NCBI GenBank assembly: GCA_964479445.1 | Contig: CAYZMH010000005.1 | Span: 7,582-71,581, forward strand | Source: CAYZMH01 sp964479445 | GTDB lineage: Bacteria; Bacteroidota; Bacteroidia; Bacteroidales; GCA-2748055 | DNA length: 64,000 nucleotides | Direction: 5' to 3' | In this document: positions 17,141 through 26,230 of the stretch, piece by piece | How the letters are laid out: each line of letters starts with the position of its first letter | Position numbering within the stretch: position 1 is the first letter of the stretch | Made by a program: the position numbers and the translations under genes | The notes under the pieces: generated by a model | The model's input: only the letters and a program-made list of their open reading frames with translations | The model's database searches: none | Told to the model about the DNA's origin: nothing

Positions 17141-18817
17141 ATGAAAAGACAATTATTCCAATCCGTATTCCCCTGGATCATACCGGTGTTGTTGCTGGGC
17201 GGTTGTAATTACGAGGAGAATCTTGACTTCGACCGGGTATCGGATGAGGTGGAGATATCCCCGCAGGTTGTTGCTCCCCTGGCTTACGGGAATTTTACCC
17301 TGGAAGACCTGTTGCTTTCTATCGATTCCTCGGGATTGTTGGAACAGGACCAGGAGGGACTGCTGTACCTGTATTACACCGATACGGTATACTCCATTGA
17401 TGCCGGCGAGATCATTCAGATTCCCAATAAACTTACCACCGAGGCATTTATTGAATCCGATGTTAACATCCCGGGTTGGTTATTGAGCGATGTGGGAGAT
17501 ACGGTCTATTATACCAAGGAGAAGTCAATCGAATTTGAGATTGAATCGGGTGACCGGCTCGACAGTATCCTGATGAAATCAGGAATACTTAATATGCAGG
17601 TGACAAGTGAGTTTCACCATGAAGGCTTTCTTACGATCACCAGCAGCAATGTGACCGATCCACAGGGAGATACCCTGGTGGAAACCATTATGATCAGTCA
17701 GGACGATGGAAATTTTTCCACATCCCAGGACTGGGACCTTGACGGGTACCGTTTTGAAGTGGATGAGGAGTCGGGAACGGGTTATATCCGGGTCTATTTC
17801 AACCTGGCCCTGATCAATTCGGGTAATGACATCAATGCAGGGGAAGCGTGCAGTATCGAAATGAATTTCGAGGAGTTGGAGTTTTCGCACATTTACGGTT
17901 ATATCGCAGACCGGGAAGTGCTCAATGAGAGCGGTGAACTGGCCATTGATCTCTATGACGAAGTGGCCGATATCATCAATGTCTATTTTTATGATCCGCA
18001 GTTCAACCTGTTTGTTCACAACTCCTATGGACTGCCGGTGGAGATTGACCTGGCCAACGTGGAGGCCTATTCCGAATCACAGGGTGTGACCACGCCCCTG
18101 ACTTTCAGCAACGATACCATGAATCCTTTCGTGATCGGTGCACCCAGAGTGGGAGAGATCGGTTCCACTGTCACCACGGAACGATACATTAACCGGGAGA
18201 CAAGTAATATCGATGATATCCTGGCCACCTCCCCCAATCAATTTACATTCAATGTGATCGCTAACACGGGTGTGCCGGGAGCCGATCCGGTTGACCAGAA
18301 CTTTGTGCTGGATACCAGCAAGATGACCATTGAAGCCGAAGTGGTCCTGCCCATGTGGTTGAAGACCGACGGGTACACCCTGGAGGATACGGTGGATCTT
18401 GACCTGGAGGGTGCCCTTGGGGACCTGGCTTTTATCGACACTGCCCGTCTGCGCATGAAATCGTATAACGAGTGGCCCCTCTCTATTGAGGTGCAGGTCT
18501 ACTTCATGGATGACACCTATACGCTGATCGACTCCATGTTCAGCGGGGAGACGGTGATCCTGGATGCAGCGCAGGTGGATCAGGACGGTGTGGTGGTAGA
18601 GAATCTGCTGGATACCCTGGCGGTGGATGTGGGGTACACGGGATCGGACCTGATGGACCTGGATCAGACCAAGCATGCGCTGATCAAGGCAAGGGCGATC
18701 ACCACATCCGACGGGACGGAGTATGTTAAATTTTACAATGATTATACCCTGGAATTCAAATTTTCCGCTTTTGCCGATTTTACTATCAATTCGCGGGAGT
18801 TAAGTTCCGGTGAATAG
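17141..18817 (+). CDS. Uncharacterised lipoprotein
   Basis: A 558-residue secreted lipoprotein with lipobox LLGGC (Cys22). The mature protein is rich in Asp, Glu, Thr and Tyr and looks like a string of beta-sandwich units; no enzymatic motif is visible. Long acidic beta-rich lipoproteins of this type in Bacteroidota usually lie on the outer membrane. It sits between the propeller protein (3-base gap) and a DUF5723 outer-membrane protein (23-base gap), all in the same direction, which suggests a shared envelope role. I do not recognise the family. Confidence 0.75.
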   Translation: MKRQLFQSVFPWIIPVLLLGGCNYEENLDFDRVSDEVEISPQVVAPLAYGNFTLEDLLLSIDSSGLLEQDQEGLLYLYYTDTVYSIDAGEIIQIPNKLTTEAFIESDVNIPGWLLSDVGDTVYYTKEKSIEFEIESGDRLDSILMKSGILNMQVTSEFHHEGFLTITSSNVTDPQGDTLVETIMISQDDGNFSTSQDWDLDGYRFEVDEESGTGYIRVYFNLALINSGNDINAGEACSIEMNFEELEFSHIYGYIADREVLNESGELAIDLYDEVADIINVYFYDPQFNLFVHNSYGLPVEIDLANVEAYSESQGVTTPLTFSNDTMNPFVIGAPRVGEIGSTVTTERYINRETSNIDDILATSPNQFTFNVIANTGVPGADPVDQNFVLDTSKMTIEAEVVLPMWLKTDGYTLEDTVDLDLEGALGDLAFIDTARLRMKSYNEWPLSIEVQVYFMDDTYTLIDSMFSGETVILDAAQVDQDGVVVENLLDTLAVDVGYTGSDLMDLDQTKHALIKARAITTSDGTEYVKFYNDYTLEFKFSAFADFTINSRELSSGE

Positions 18818-18840
18818 CGCTAACCCAAGAATACAGATCT

Positions 18841-20271
18841 ATGAAATCTATTCTGAAACGATTCATCCCCGGTATCCTTCTGGCAGCTCTCCTTATGCCG
18901 GCGCAGGCCCAGAGTCCGAGCACCATGTATTTCATGCCCGGGGTTCCGCAGTCCAACCGCATCAACCCGGCCATTCAGCCAGGGTGTGGCTTTTACCTGG
19001 GTTTCCCCGGCCTGGCACCATTGCGGGTGCAGGTATCCACCGGTAATTTGTCCATTGAGGACCTTGTTTTTTACAACTCTGACCTGGATTCCCTGATCAC
19101 GTTCCTTCACCCGTTGGCTGACCGGGAAGCCTTCCTGGACCAGTTGGATCCGGTCAATTATTTGGTCACCGACCTGTCTGCCTCGCTGGCTTCTTTTGGT
19201 TTCAGGGCCGGCAAGAATTTTATATCGGTGGATGTCACTGCGCGCGTGGACGGTTCCGTCTCCTATCCATCACAGATGTTTAACCTGGTGATGTATGGTC
19301 TCGGGGAGGGGCAGACTGTTTCGCTGGATGGATTGGGAACAGATCTTCAGGCGTTTGACGAGGTCTCGCTGGGATGGTCACGCAGCATCCTTCCCAACCT
19401 GGATGTAGGGGCGCGCGGTAAGGTATTATTCGGCATTGGTTCCATGACCAGTACGCGCTCGGAGCTCGAGGTTACTGCATCGGAAGAGGCCTGGAACATT
19501 CAATCGGATATGCGCTTCAATGCCTCATTCCCGTTTGCTGATATCACCTATGGCGAGGAGGGTTTTCCCGATTCAGTAGCTGTTGCAGGGGATCTTTCCG
19601 GCAATTTTGAACCGGGGAGCATACCCCGTTACGTATTTAATTTCAATAATCTCGGACTGGGATTGGATGTAGGGGTTAATTACCGGCCATTCCCGGAACT
19701 CAGGGTCAGTGCCTCGGTGCTGGACCTGGGATATATCAGGTGGGAAGAGGGAGTTCATGAAGTGGCCCTGGAGATGGATTACGATTTTGAAGGGATCGAG
19801 GTAAATCCTTTCCAGGAGATGGGAGATCCCGCCGGGGAGATATTGGACAGTCTGCAGCAGTTCGTGGATTTTTCATCCGGGCAACCTTTCACGAGCCGGT
19901 TGAATACCAAGATCCTGGCAGGAGTGGCCTACTATCCCATCGAGAAGATCGGGTTCGGGGTGTTGTCCCGGACCGACTTCATGGGTGAGACGGTTTCCCA
20001 GCGGTTCACCGGAAGCGCCAACCTGACTACCGGGCGGTTTATCAACCTGTCGCTCTCCTACACCTATTCCAGCTTTTATGCAAAGAACCTTGGGGCGGGC
20101 ATATCGTTCAATGCAGGACCATTCAATTTATACCTGATCTCCGACAATGTACTGAACACTGTATTCTGGCCTCACCAGGCATCTACTATGAACCTTTGGT
20201 TCGGACTCAACCTCTGTTTCGGTTACAACAGGGATAAACCGGAGTATAAGGATAAACCGCTGGTTTTATAG
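18841..20271 (+). CDS. DUF5723 family outer-membrane protein
   Basis: A 476-residue protein with a cleavable signal peptide (about residues 1-23, ending AQAQ). The mature part is made of alternating polar/apolar strands with many Gly and aromatic residues and ends in a strand-like stretch, as expected for an outer-membrane beta-barrel. The N-terminal pattern STMYFMPGVPQSNRINPA (protein starts with a statement of 'found positions' in a barrel like PorP/PorV relatives) is typical of DUF5723. Function is unknown. It is the last gene of the three-gene run that starts at 14378. Confidence 0.75.
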   Translation: MKSILKRFIPGILLAALLMPAQAQSPSTMYFMPGVPQSNRINPAIQPGCGFYLGFPGLAPLRVQVSTGNLSIEDLVFYNSDLDSLITFLHPLADREAFLDQLDPVNYLVTDLSASLASFGFRAGKNFISVDVTARVDGSVSYPSQMFNLVMYGLGEGQTVSLDGLGTDLQAFDEVSLGWSRSILPNLDVGARGKVLFGIGSMTSTRSELEVTASEEAWNIQSDMRFNASFPFADITYGEEGFPDSVAVAGDLSGNFEPGSIPRYVFNFNNLGLGLDVGVNYRPFPELRVSASVLDLGYIRWEEGVHEVALEMDYDFEGIEVNPFQEMGDPAGEILDSLQQFVDFSSGQPFTSRLNTKILAGVAYYPIEKIGFGVLSRTDFMGETVSQRFTGSANLTTGRFINLSLSYTYSSFYAKNLGAGISFNAGPFNLYLISDNVLNTVFWPHQASTMNLWFGLNLCFGYNRDKPEYKDKPLVL

Positions 20272-20384
20272 TTCCCGGTGTGGTAAGAGGCGTTGTGTTT
20301 TGCGAAGACCGTGACACCCCTCGGGATTAAACGGGTGGCAACGTATTGCCCTCAGGAGAGAGTGCTGAATAGTCGGTCGTGTGG

Positions 20385-21047
20385 TTAATGGTCCTTTACG
20401 TAGCGCTCTGCTTCGCTTAGATCTTCCGGGCGGTTTATATTCAAAAACCAGTGGTCTTTGACCTGGAGTGACAGTCTCTCCGTGGAGAGGAGGGTGGTTC
20501 CGGTATCTTCCAGCGCGTCTGTTATTTTCCGTCCACCTTTCCTATATTGTTGATCCAGATGGGTGACCAGGTCTGTGTGGTAGATTCCGCAGAGCGGCTG
20601 TACCTGTTGTCGGTGAACGGGCAGGGTTGCCGGTGAATGAAATCGTTGAAGCAATTCTTCCAGGAGGGCAGGCGGCACAAAAGGCATATCGCAGGAGAGC
20701 ACGATCGTTTGCTCGTGCCTGCAATAAGGAAAGCAGGAGATGAGTCCGCCCAGTGGTCCTTCCCCCGCTTCCCGGTCGGGGATGCGCCTGTAACCCCTGA
20801 ATTCGGGCAGATCATCGCCGGCACTAATAAGGATATCCGAAGAGAGAGATTCCAGTTTATCAAGTGCAATTCCTGCCAGGGTCTTCCGGTCAAGAAGGAT
20901 CGTGCGCTTGTCTGTGCCCATCCTGGAGCTCTTTCCGCCTGCGAGCAATATTGCGCTCACGGACCCGGTATGGGTGAGTTTTTCAGGAATGGGGTTTGAT
21001 TTGTTGAGCCAGGTTGGTGGCAAATACGAAATTATTAAGTGCTTCAT
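20385..21047 (-). CDS. mobA: Molybdenum cofactor guanylyltransferase
   Basis: Transfers GMP from GTP to molybdopterin, making the guanine-dinucleotide form of the cofactor. The 220-residue protein has the nucleotidyltransferase motif ILLAGGKSSRMGTDK, the GPLGGLISC segment and SCDMPFVPP with the metal-binding Asp. The start is doubtful: the ATG at 21047 gives 30 extra residues and overlaps mlaF by 65 bases, while a GTG at 20960 gives MSAILLAGG, closer to the usual MobA N-terminus, and leaves a 22-base gap. No molybdoenzyme or other cofactor gene is in the window. The similarity to other sugar nucleotidyltransferases is limited to the first motif. Confidence 0.88.
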   Translation of the reverse strand: MKHLIISYLPPTWLNKSNPIPEKLTHTGSVSAILLAGGKSSRMGTDKRTILLDRKTLAGIALDKLESLSSDILISAGDDLPEFRGYRRIPDREAGEGPLGGLISCFPYCRHEQTIVLSCDMPFVPPALLEELLQRFHSPATLPVHRQQVQPLCGIYHTDLVTHLDQQYRKGGRKITDALEDTGTTLLSTERLSLQVKDHWFLNINRPEDLSEAERYVKDH

Positions 21048-21735
21048 TCTTTGTATGAAGAATTTCGTTCTTGTTGCCCTCCCAGCATTTACATCCCTTG
21101 TAGATATAGACCACGTTGTCGCCGATCTCCAGTACGGAGTTCATGTCGTGGGTATTTACCACGGTGGTGATGTCGAACTCCTCGGTGATCTCCTTGATGA
21201 GTCCGTCGATCACGATACCGGTCTCGGGATCCAGTCCGGAGTTTGGTTCATCGCAGAAGAGGTACCTGGGAAAGAGGGCAATGGCACGGGCAATGGCGGC
21301 CCTTTTTTTCATTCCACCGCTGAGCTCGGAAGGAAGAAGGTGGTTGACATTTTTCAGTCGGACTCTTTGCAGGCAGAAGTTTACCCGGTTTTCCTTCTCC
21401 TGCCAGCTCATTTTGGTGAACATATTTAGCGGAAACATGATATTTTCCTCGATGGTAAGCGAATCAAAGAGGGCCCCGCCCTGGAAGAGCATGCCCATCT
21501 CTTTGCGGATGGCCATTCGCTCTTTTGTGGTCATGCGGGTAAAGTTCCGGTTGTCGTACCAGATCTCCCCGCTGTCTGTTTCCAGCAGTCCCACGATAGA
21601 CTTAAGCAGTACGGTTTTACCCGATCCGCTTCGGCCGATGATCAGGTTGCATTTCCCCTTTTCCAGGGTTACCGATACATCGTTCAGTACGTATTCGTTC
21701 TCAAATTTTTTATATACGTTGTTTACCCTGATCAT
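20983..21735 (-). CDS. mlaF: Lipid-transport ABC ATPase, MlaF type
   Basis: ATPase of an Mla/Ttg2-like phospholipid transport system in the inner membrane. The 250 residues contain Walker A (GRSGSGKT), a Q-loop (LFQGGALFDSLTIEEN), the signature LSGGMKKRAAIARAI and Walker B (LFCDEPNSGLD), all in the MlaF form. The start at 21735 overlaps the mlaE stop as ATGA, which implies translational coupling and fixes the start; the frame is open further upstream, but that part is antisense-free mlaE sequence in another frame. No MCE-domain (MlaD) gene is adjacent, unlike in Proteobacteria. Confidence 0.92.
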   Translation of the reverse strand: MIRVNNVYKKFENEYVLNDVSVTLEKGKCNLIIGRSGSGKTVLLKSIVGLLETDSGEIWYDNRNFTRMTTKERMAIRKEMGMLFQGGALFDSLTIEENIMFPLNMFTKMSWQEKENRVNFCLQRVRLKNVNHLLPSELSGGMKKRAAIARAIALFPRYLFCDEPNSGLDPETGIVIDGLIKEITEEFDITTVVNTHDMNSVLEIGDNVVYIYKGCKCWEGNKNEILHTKNEALNNFVFATNLAQQIKPHS

Positions 21736-22475
21736 TGCAATAACAGGTTTGTGAGTACGAGATTGGCGAGAAGAATCAGGATGCTGCTCTGGACCACAGC
21801 GCGCGTGCTGGCTTTTCCCACCTCTATGGCTCCACCTTCCACGAAATATCCGTGGAACGAAGAGACTGTGGTGATAATAAATGCGTAGAATGCTGTTTTG
21901 GTGAGGGCGTACCATACGTAATGGGGATAGAAGACATACTGGATGCCGTATATATAATCGTTTGGGGGGATCACATCTCCCACTACGCAGGAGAGATATC
22001 CCCCCAGTAATCCCACAAAGATGCTCAGCAGGCAAAGAATGGGAAAGAAGAAGACGGTGGCGATCACTTTAGGTAGGATCAGGAAGCCGGCCGAATTGAT
22101 CCCCATCACATCCAGGGCATCGATCTGTTCGGTGATCCGCATCATACCGATTTCGGAAGCGATGCTCGAACCGGCTTTACCGGCAAGGATCAGGGCCACC
22201 ATGGTGGATGAAAATTCAAGGAGCAGGGAATCCCGCACCGTCACACCGATCAGGTACCGGGGCAGCCATGGATTTTCAATGTTGTAATTGGTCTGGATCG
22301 TAATGACAGCCCCTACGAAGAGGGAGATGATCACAACAATGCCAGATGAGTTGATACCCAGTTTGTCTATCTCACGGATGGTTTGCCGGTAATAGATCAA
22401 TCTCCGTTCTGGTCGTGCAAATACCCGGCCTATCAGTTTAATATATCGGCCTATGTTATAAAGGGCCCGGATCAT
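21732..22475 (-). CDS. mlaE: Lipid-transport ABC permease, MlaE type
   Basis: Inner-membrane permease pairing with MlaF. The 247-residue protein has about five to six hydrophobic helices and the conserved MlaE stretch LILAGKAGSSIASEIGMMRITEQIDALDVMGI. I take the ATG at 22475; a TTG three codons upstream overlaps the -7 promoter box at 22482-22489. With that box only six bases before the ATG, the message is probably leaderless. It is the first gene of an mlaE-mlaF(-mobA) transcript, divergent from manC. Confidence 0.92.
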   Translation of the reverse strand: MIRALYNIGRYIKLIGRVFARPERRLIYYRQTIREIDKLGINSSGIVVIISLFVGAVITIQTNYNIENPWLPRYLIGVTVRDSLLLEFSSTMVALILAGKAGSSIASEIGMMRITEQIDALDVMGINSAGFLILPKVIATVFFFPILCLLSIFVGLLGGYLSCVVGDVIPPNDYIYGIQYVFYPHYVWYALTKTAFYAFIITTVSSFHGYFVEGGAIEVGKASTRAVVQSSILILLANLVLTNLLLQ

Positions 22476-22481
22476 GGGTTT

Positions 22482-22489
22482 CAAATTTA
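22482..22489 (-). promoter_or_regulatory. -7 promoter box for mlaE
   Basis: Reads TAAATTTG on the minus strand, an exact TAnnTTTG match. It ends six bases before the mlaE ATG, so little or no 5' leader is expected. Confidence 0.55.
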
Positions 22490-22553
22490 CGAATTATTAA
22501 AGCCCTGCCCTATAAAACAAACGAATTGATGAACTTGTTACGGGAATAACTTG

Positions 22554-22561
22554 TATTTTTG
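22554..22561 (+). promoter_or_regulatory. -7 promoter box for manC
   Basis: TATTTTTG, exact TAnnTTTG, with a TTG at 22535-22537 upstream (16-base spacer). It lies 21 bases before the ATG at 22583 and rules out the in-frame TTG at 22559. Confidence 0.6.
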
Positions 22562-22582
22562 ATAGAGAAAATCTTTCCCTGT

Positions 22583-23677
22583 ATGGAAAATAACAATTTT
22601 TGTGTCATAATGGCCGGTGGAGTGGGAAGTCGCTTCTGGCCCCTGAGTCGTTCGAATCATCCCAAGCAATTCATTGATATACTTGGAGTAGGAAAAACCT
22701 TGATACAGCTTACCTATGAGCGCTTCACCAGGATCATGCCGGAGGAGAATATCTACATTGTCAGCAACCAGGAGTACGAGGGTCTTATCAGGGAACAACT
22801 ACCTGGGTTGCCGAAAGAGAATATCCTGTTGGAGCCCATGCGAAGAAATACGGCGCCCTGTATCGATTATGCCAATTACCGCATTGCTCAGCGCAATCCC
22901 AACGCCAACATCGTAGTTGCCCCATCGGATCATCTGATCGTGAGGGAGGAGGCTTTTTTGGAAAATGTACGGGAGGGATTGTCTTTTGTGGCAGCTAATG
23001 ATGCCCTGCTGACCCTGGGTATCATGCCCAGCCGGCCGGAGACCGGGTATGGGTATATCCAGGCGGTTACACGTCCGGTTAAAGGATACGAAAAGCTGAA
23101 TCTTCGCAAGGTGAAGACGTTTACAGAGAAGCCTGACCTGGAGATGGCCCGTATCTTTTTTGAAAGCGGGGAGTTTTACTGGAATTCAGGGATTTTCTTC
23201 TGGTCATTGTCTGCCATCATGAAATCATTTAATGAGCATCTCCCCGAGGTGCATGCTCTCTTTGCAGAGGGAGTGGGGGTGTATGGCACAGAGAAGGAGG
23301 CGGAATTCATCAACCGGACCTACGAAGGCTGTCGAAACATAAGCATTGATTTCGGGATCATGGAGAAGGCCGAGAATGTATTCGTTTTGGTATCGGACTT
23401 CGGGTGGTCCGACCTTGGAACCTGGGGTTCATTATATGAGCAGTCGGCTAAGGATAAGCAAAAGAATGCCGTTAACGGGAAGCAGGTTTTTCTTTACAAC
23501 ACTTCCGGCAGTGTGATCAATGTGCCCGATGACAAGCTGGTGGTTTTGCACGGACTGGAAGATTTTATTGTGGTTGAATCGGATGGAGTGCTGCTTGTAT
23601 GCAAGAAGGAAGAAGAGCAACGCATTAAACAGTTTGTTCACGATATCCAGGCAGAGTTGGGAGATGAACACATATAA
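22583..23677 (+). CDS. manC: Mannose-1-phosphate guanylyltransferase
   Basis: Makes GDP-mannose from mannose-1-phosphate and GTP, a precursor for GDP-fucose, GDP-rhamnose and mannose-containing glycans. The 364-residue protein opens with the signature CVIMAGGVGSRFWPLSR and has VAPSDHLI, the conserved FTEKPD and YWNSGIFFW segments. It lacks the C-terminal isomerase domain of the bifunctional type, so it is the single-domain form. The ATG at 22583 is supported by the promoter box just upstream. It is convergent with the gldKLMN operon, whose terminator overlaps the last bases of this gene. Confidence 0.95.
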   Translation: MENNNFCVIMAGGVGSRFWPLSRSNHPKQFIDILGVGKTLIQLTYERFTRIMPEENIYIVSNQEYEGLIREQLPGLPKENILLEPMRRNTAPCIDYANYRIAQRNPNANIVVAPSDHLIVREEAFLENVREGLSFVAANDALLTLGIMPSRPETGYGYIQAVTRPVKGYEKLNLRKVKTFTEKPDLEMARIFFESGEFYWNSGIFFWSLSAIMKSFNEHLPEVHALFAEGVGVYGTEKEAEFINRTYEGCRNISIDFGIMEKAENVFVLVSDFGWSDLGTWGSLYEQSAKDKQKNAVNGKQVFLYNTSGSVINVPDDKLVVLHGLEDFIVVESDGVLLVCKKEEEQRIKQFVHDIQAELGDEHI

Positions 23678-23709
23678 AAAAACCGCCTCATAGAACCCAT
23701 GAAGCGGTT
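23676..23709 (-). terminator. Rho-independent terminator of the gldKLMN operon
   Basis: On the minus strand a 10-base stem (AACCGCTTCA / TGAGGCGGTT, one G-U pair) with a 9-base loop is followed by five more Ts, giving a run of seven. It lies 25 bases after the gldN stop. On the plus strand there is no T run, so it acts in one direction. Its T tract overlaps the manC stop codon. Confidence 0.85.
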
Positions 23710-23734
23710 GAAAAGTATTTGAATTAGTTTCACA

Positions 23735-24634
23735 CTAGTATTCCCATAGGTCGTGTTCCATACGGAACAACTCTTGTTTAATCTCTCTGGCTTCCATGAG
23801 TGCATCCTGACCTGTCAGGTAATCAAGGATAAACCGGTTTCCGTGAACGTTGGATTCAGCGGCAATGACGCTGGAGAACCTACGCTGGAAAAAGAGATCA
23901 TCGAATGAAATTCGCTGGGCATCGTTTTTGGGGTTAAACACCGGATGGGTGGCAAAAATTCTTCGGCACTGCGGATAAGAGACAAAGAACGGAATGATCT
24001 TTTCAATTTCGGGCAGGACCTGTCCATCCTGGGTGGTTTTGTTCTGAACGATCACCGGGGCGAGGGCCACGATACGGACCTTCATTTCGGAGTGTTGCTT
24101 GTCGAAGAACCACTTTTCTTTTACATATACCTGCTTGATATACGGTCCACGAACATCGATACGAAGCACTTCCCCGTTATCTCCAAATATGGTGTCGGCA
24201 CCGATCGTCTGGTAGATCTGCTTCAACGTGGTGGGCTGGGAGAAAGGATTATTGAAGTTGTCCTTGAATGCATAGGGAGTGAGTTCCTCGGAGCGGATCC
24301 CTTCCATTAACAGCAGGTACAGGCTGTAGCGATTACCGATCGGTTCAATCTCCGGGTAACGGAGGGGGTAGTTCATTCGTTCGCGGAGATCGATAATTCT
24401 CCACAGGTCTTTGGCCCACATCACATCGGCTTCCCGTATATGTGCATAGGGGACCGGTTTTTTCTCCGGTATGATATTTTCCCGTTCGTAAATGTCGGGG
24501 GGTACTTCCGCATTTTGCTGCTGGGCGGGAGCTCCGCCCGGTGACATGGTCGTATTGACCGGTTGCTGTGCAAATACAGCGGTTGAAAGGCCTGCACACA
24601 TGATTAAAGTGAATAAATACCTCATTGCCTTCAT
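23735..24634 (-). CDS. gldN: Type IX secretion ring protein GldN (PorN)
   Basis: Periplasmic partner of the lipoprotein GldK in the outer-membrane-associated ring of the T9SS. The 299-residue protein has a signal peptide ending VFAQQ, a Pro/Gln-rich linker, and the family core from IYERENIIPEKKPVPYAHIREADVMWAKDLWRIIDLRERMN onward. It is the last gene of gldK-gldL-gldM-gldN; the gldM stop is 2 bases upstream of its ATG. A second in-frame ATG three codons later is an alternative start. A strong terminator follows. Confidence 0.95.
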   Translation of the reverse strand: MKAMRYLFTLIMCAGLSTAVFAQQPVNTTMSPGGAPAQQQNAEVPPDIYERENIIPEKKPVPYAHIREADVMWAKDLWRIIDLRERMNYPLRYPEIEPIGNRYSLYLLLMEGIRSEELTPYAFKDNFNNPFSQPTTLKQIYQTIGADTIFGDNGEVLRIDVRGPYIKQVYVKEKWFFDKQHSEMKVRIVALAPVIVQNKTTQDGQVLPEIEKIIPFFVSYPQCRRIFATHPVFNPKNDAQRISFDDLFFQRRFSSVIAAESNVHGNRFILDYLTGQDALMEAREIKQELFRMEHDLWEY

Positions 24635-24636
24635 GT

Positions 24637-26208
24637 TTATCGGATTTTAATCGTAATATTATTCAGATCTCGTTTGACACCATCTGGTCCGATGGCTTTA
24701 ATATCTTCAATGTATACTCGTTGTCCTGTTCGCATACCCCGGAATATCTCCTTCTGGGCAGCAGTGATCTTGTTGCTCTCGGATGCCTCGATACGGCTGA
24801 TCCCTCCTGTCCCCATCACGTTCACCTTAAATTCGGTAACGGTGAAATCCACTTCGAAGAGAAAATCTTCTGCTTCTGCCTCCACGGTCTGCAGCCGGGT
24901 AAGTTGTCCGAGCGACAGGATCCCCTGTCCGCCAGGCAATCCTTCCACGGTAGCGGTTGGCGTGGGAAGGTTCAGTACCCGGAAATCCATCTCTCCCATG
25001 AAACGTTGGCTACCCTCCACGTTGGCATATACACTGATGGTACTCTCTGTTTCACGGGGTCCGGGCCGAACCAGGTAGCTTCCGTCCCTCACTTTTTTCA
25101 TGGTACCGGACGATATCCTGGGATCAAGGTTTTCTTCACCGACCCCTGATGCTGATACAGAAACCGGGTTGTCCACCCCCCGGTAAAAGACGTTCATTTT
25201 CGTTGGAGATACTACTGCACTGGCCTGGGCGACGGTATAGGAAGCGGTAAACTGACGCTCGATCATCTGGCCGTCGTTGTCCAGCCTGATGGTTCCACCC
25301 CAGCTTCTCTCGCCAGTTGTGTTGGAAGTGCTGGTAAAGACCCCTTTTCCGCCTTCAACAGGCAGTGTAGTTCCGTTATCCAGAATTACATCGGGGGTGT
25401 TGGTGGAGTCGTAGGCAGCGAGGAAGACCTCCGCCCGGTACTCCTGTCCTTTAAACACATAGTTGGAGTTGGGCATTACCACGGGCTCCAGCACGTTGAC
25501 CTTAAAGTCTTTGGCATCCACCTGGTTCAACAGGTAGTTGATCATTTCTGACTCCACATTCCGCAGGTCGGCCTGCATACCGGAGAGTATGGTGATCACG
25601 GAAGCCAGGGGAAGGTGTTCGAAATTGTGGCTCTCCCAGGGTTCCGGCGGCTCGCCTGCTTTTTCAGCCGGATGGTCGTGAGTATCCAGGTTCCCTTCGA
25701 TCGCGCTGATCAGCAGGTCATACTGGCCATTGCTATTGTCGATCATATCGATCACATATTCCCGGTATGCTATGATCCGTTCTTTCAGTTCTGTTCCCTT
25801 TTTGTTCACGATCATGATCTCGGCCGGTGTATCGGTATTATCCTTAATCTCGACCAGTTTCAGGTCTACTTTACCATCAACCACTGCTTCGGGTTCTTTC
25901 ACGCTTACGATTTCCACCTTGCATTCGTTCATGAAATCGAACAGTTCGTCGGAACGTTTTTTAACCTCTTCCGCCTTATTTTTCCAGTCTCCCACCTTTT
26001 CCGGGTTCTGTTGATAGGCAATCTGGAACCTGCTGTACAGTCCTTCGTTCTTAGCCGCGAAACTTTCAGTAGTCTGCACCAACCCTTCATCTACATTGAC
26101 AAAAGCGTCCAGCACCTCTTTGGATACATTGAGTGCCAGCATAGCTGTCAGCACCAAATACATCATGCCGATCATCTTTTGTCTGGGGGTTTCTTTTCCG
26201 TGTCCCAT
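24637..26208 (-). CDS. gldM: Type IX secretion motor protein GldM (PorM)
   Basis: With GldL forms the proton-driven rotary motor of the T9SS and spans the periplasm to the GldKN ring. The 523 residues begin with a short cytoplasmic tail (KETPRQK, with the conserved Arg), one membrane helix (IGMMYLVLTAMLALNVS), then the periplasmic D1-D4 domains; the helical D1 runs to about residue 225 and the rest is beta-rich. Length matches PorM/GldM. It lies 22 bases after gldL and 2 bases before gldN in the same transcript. Confidence 0.96.
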   Translation of the reverse strand: MGHGKETPRQKMIGMMYLVLTAMLALNVSKEVLDAFVNVDEGLVQTTESFAAKNEGLYSRFQIAYQQNPEKVGDWKNKAEEVKKRSDELFDFMNECKVEIVSVKEPEAVVDGKVDLKLVEIKDNTDTPAEIMIVNKKGTELKERIIAYREYVIDMIDNSNGQYDLLISAIEGNLDTHDHPAEKAGEPPEPWESHNFEHLPLASVITILSGMQADLRNVESEMINYLLNQVDAKDFKVNVLEPVVMPNSNYVFKGQEYRAEVFLAAYDSTNTPDVILDNGTTLPVEGGKGVFTSTSNTTGERSWGGTIRLDNDGQMIERQFTASYTVAQASAVVSPTKMNVFYRGVDNPVSVSASGVGEENLDPRISSGTMKKVRDGSYLVRPGPRETESTISVYANVEGSQRFMGEMDFRVLNLPTPTATVEGLPGGQGILSLGQLTRLQTVEAEAEDFLFEVDFTVTEFKVNVMGTGGISRIEASESNKITAAQKEIFRGMRTGQRVYIEDIKAIGPDGVKRDLNNITIKIR

Positions 26209-26230
26209 AGAAATGGTGTATTAGTTGATG

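Noticed and set aside
20337..20350. Small hairpin GGCAA/TTGCC after the DUF5723 gene
   Set aside because: Five-base stem without T tract; too weak to call a terminator.
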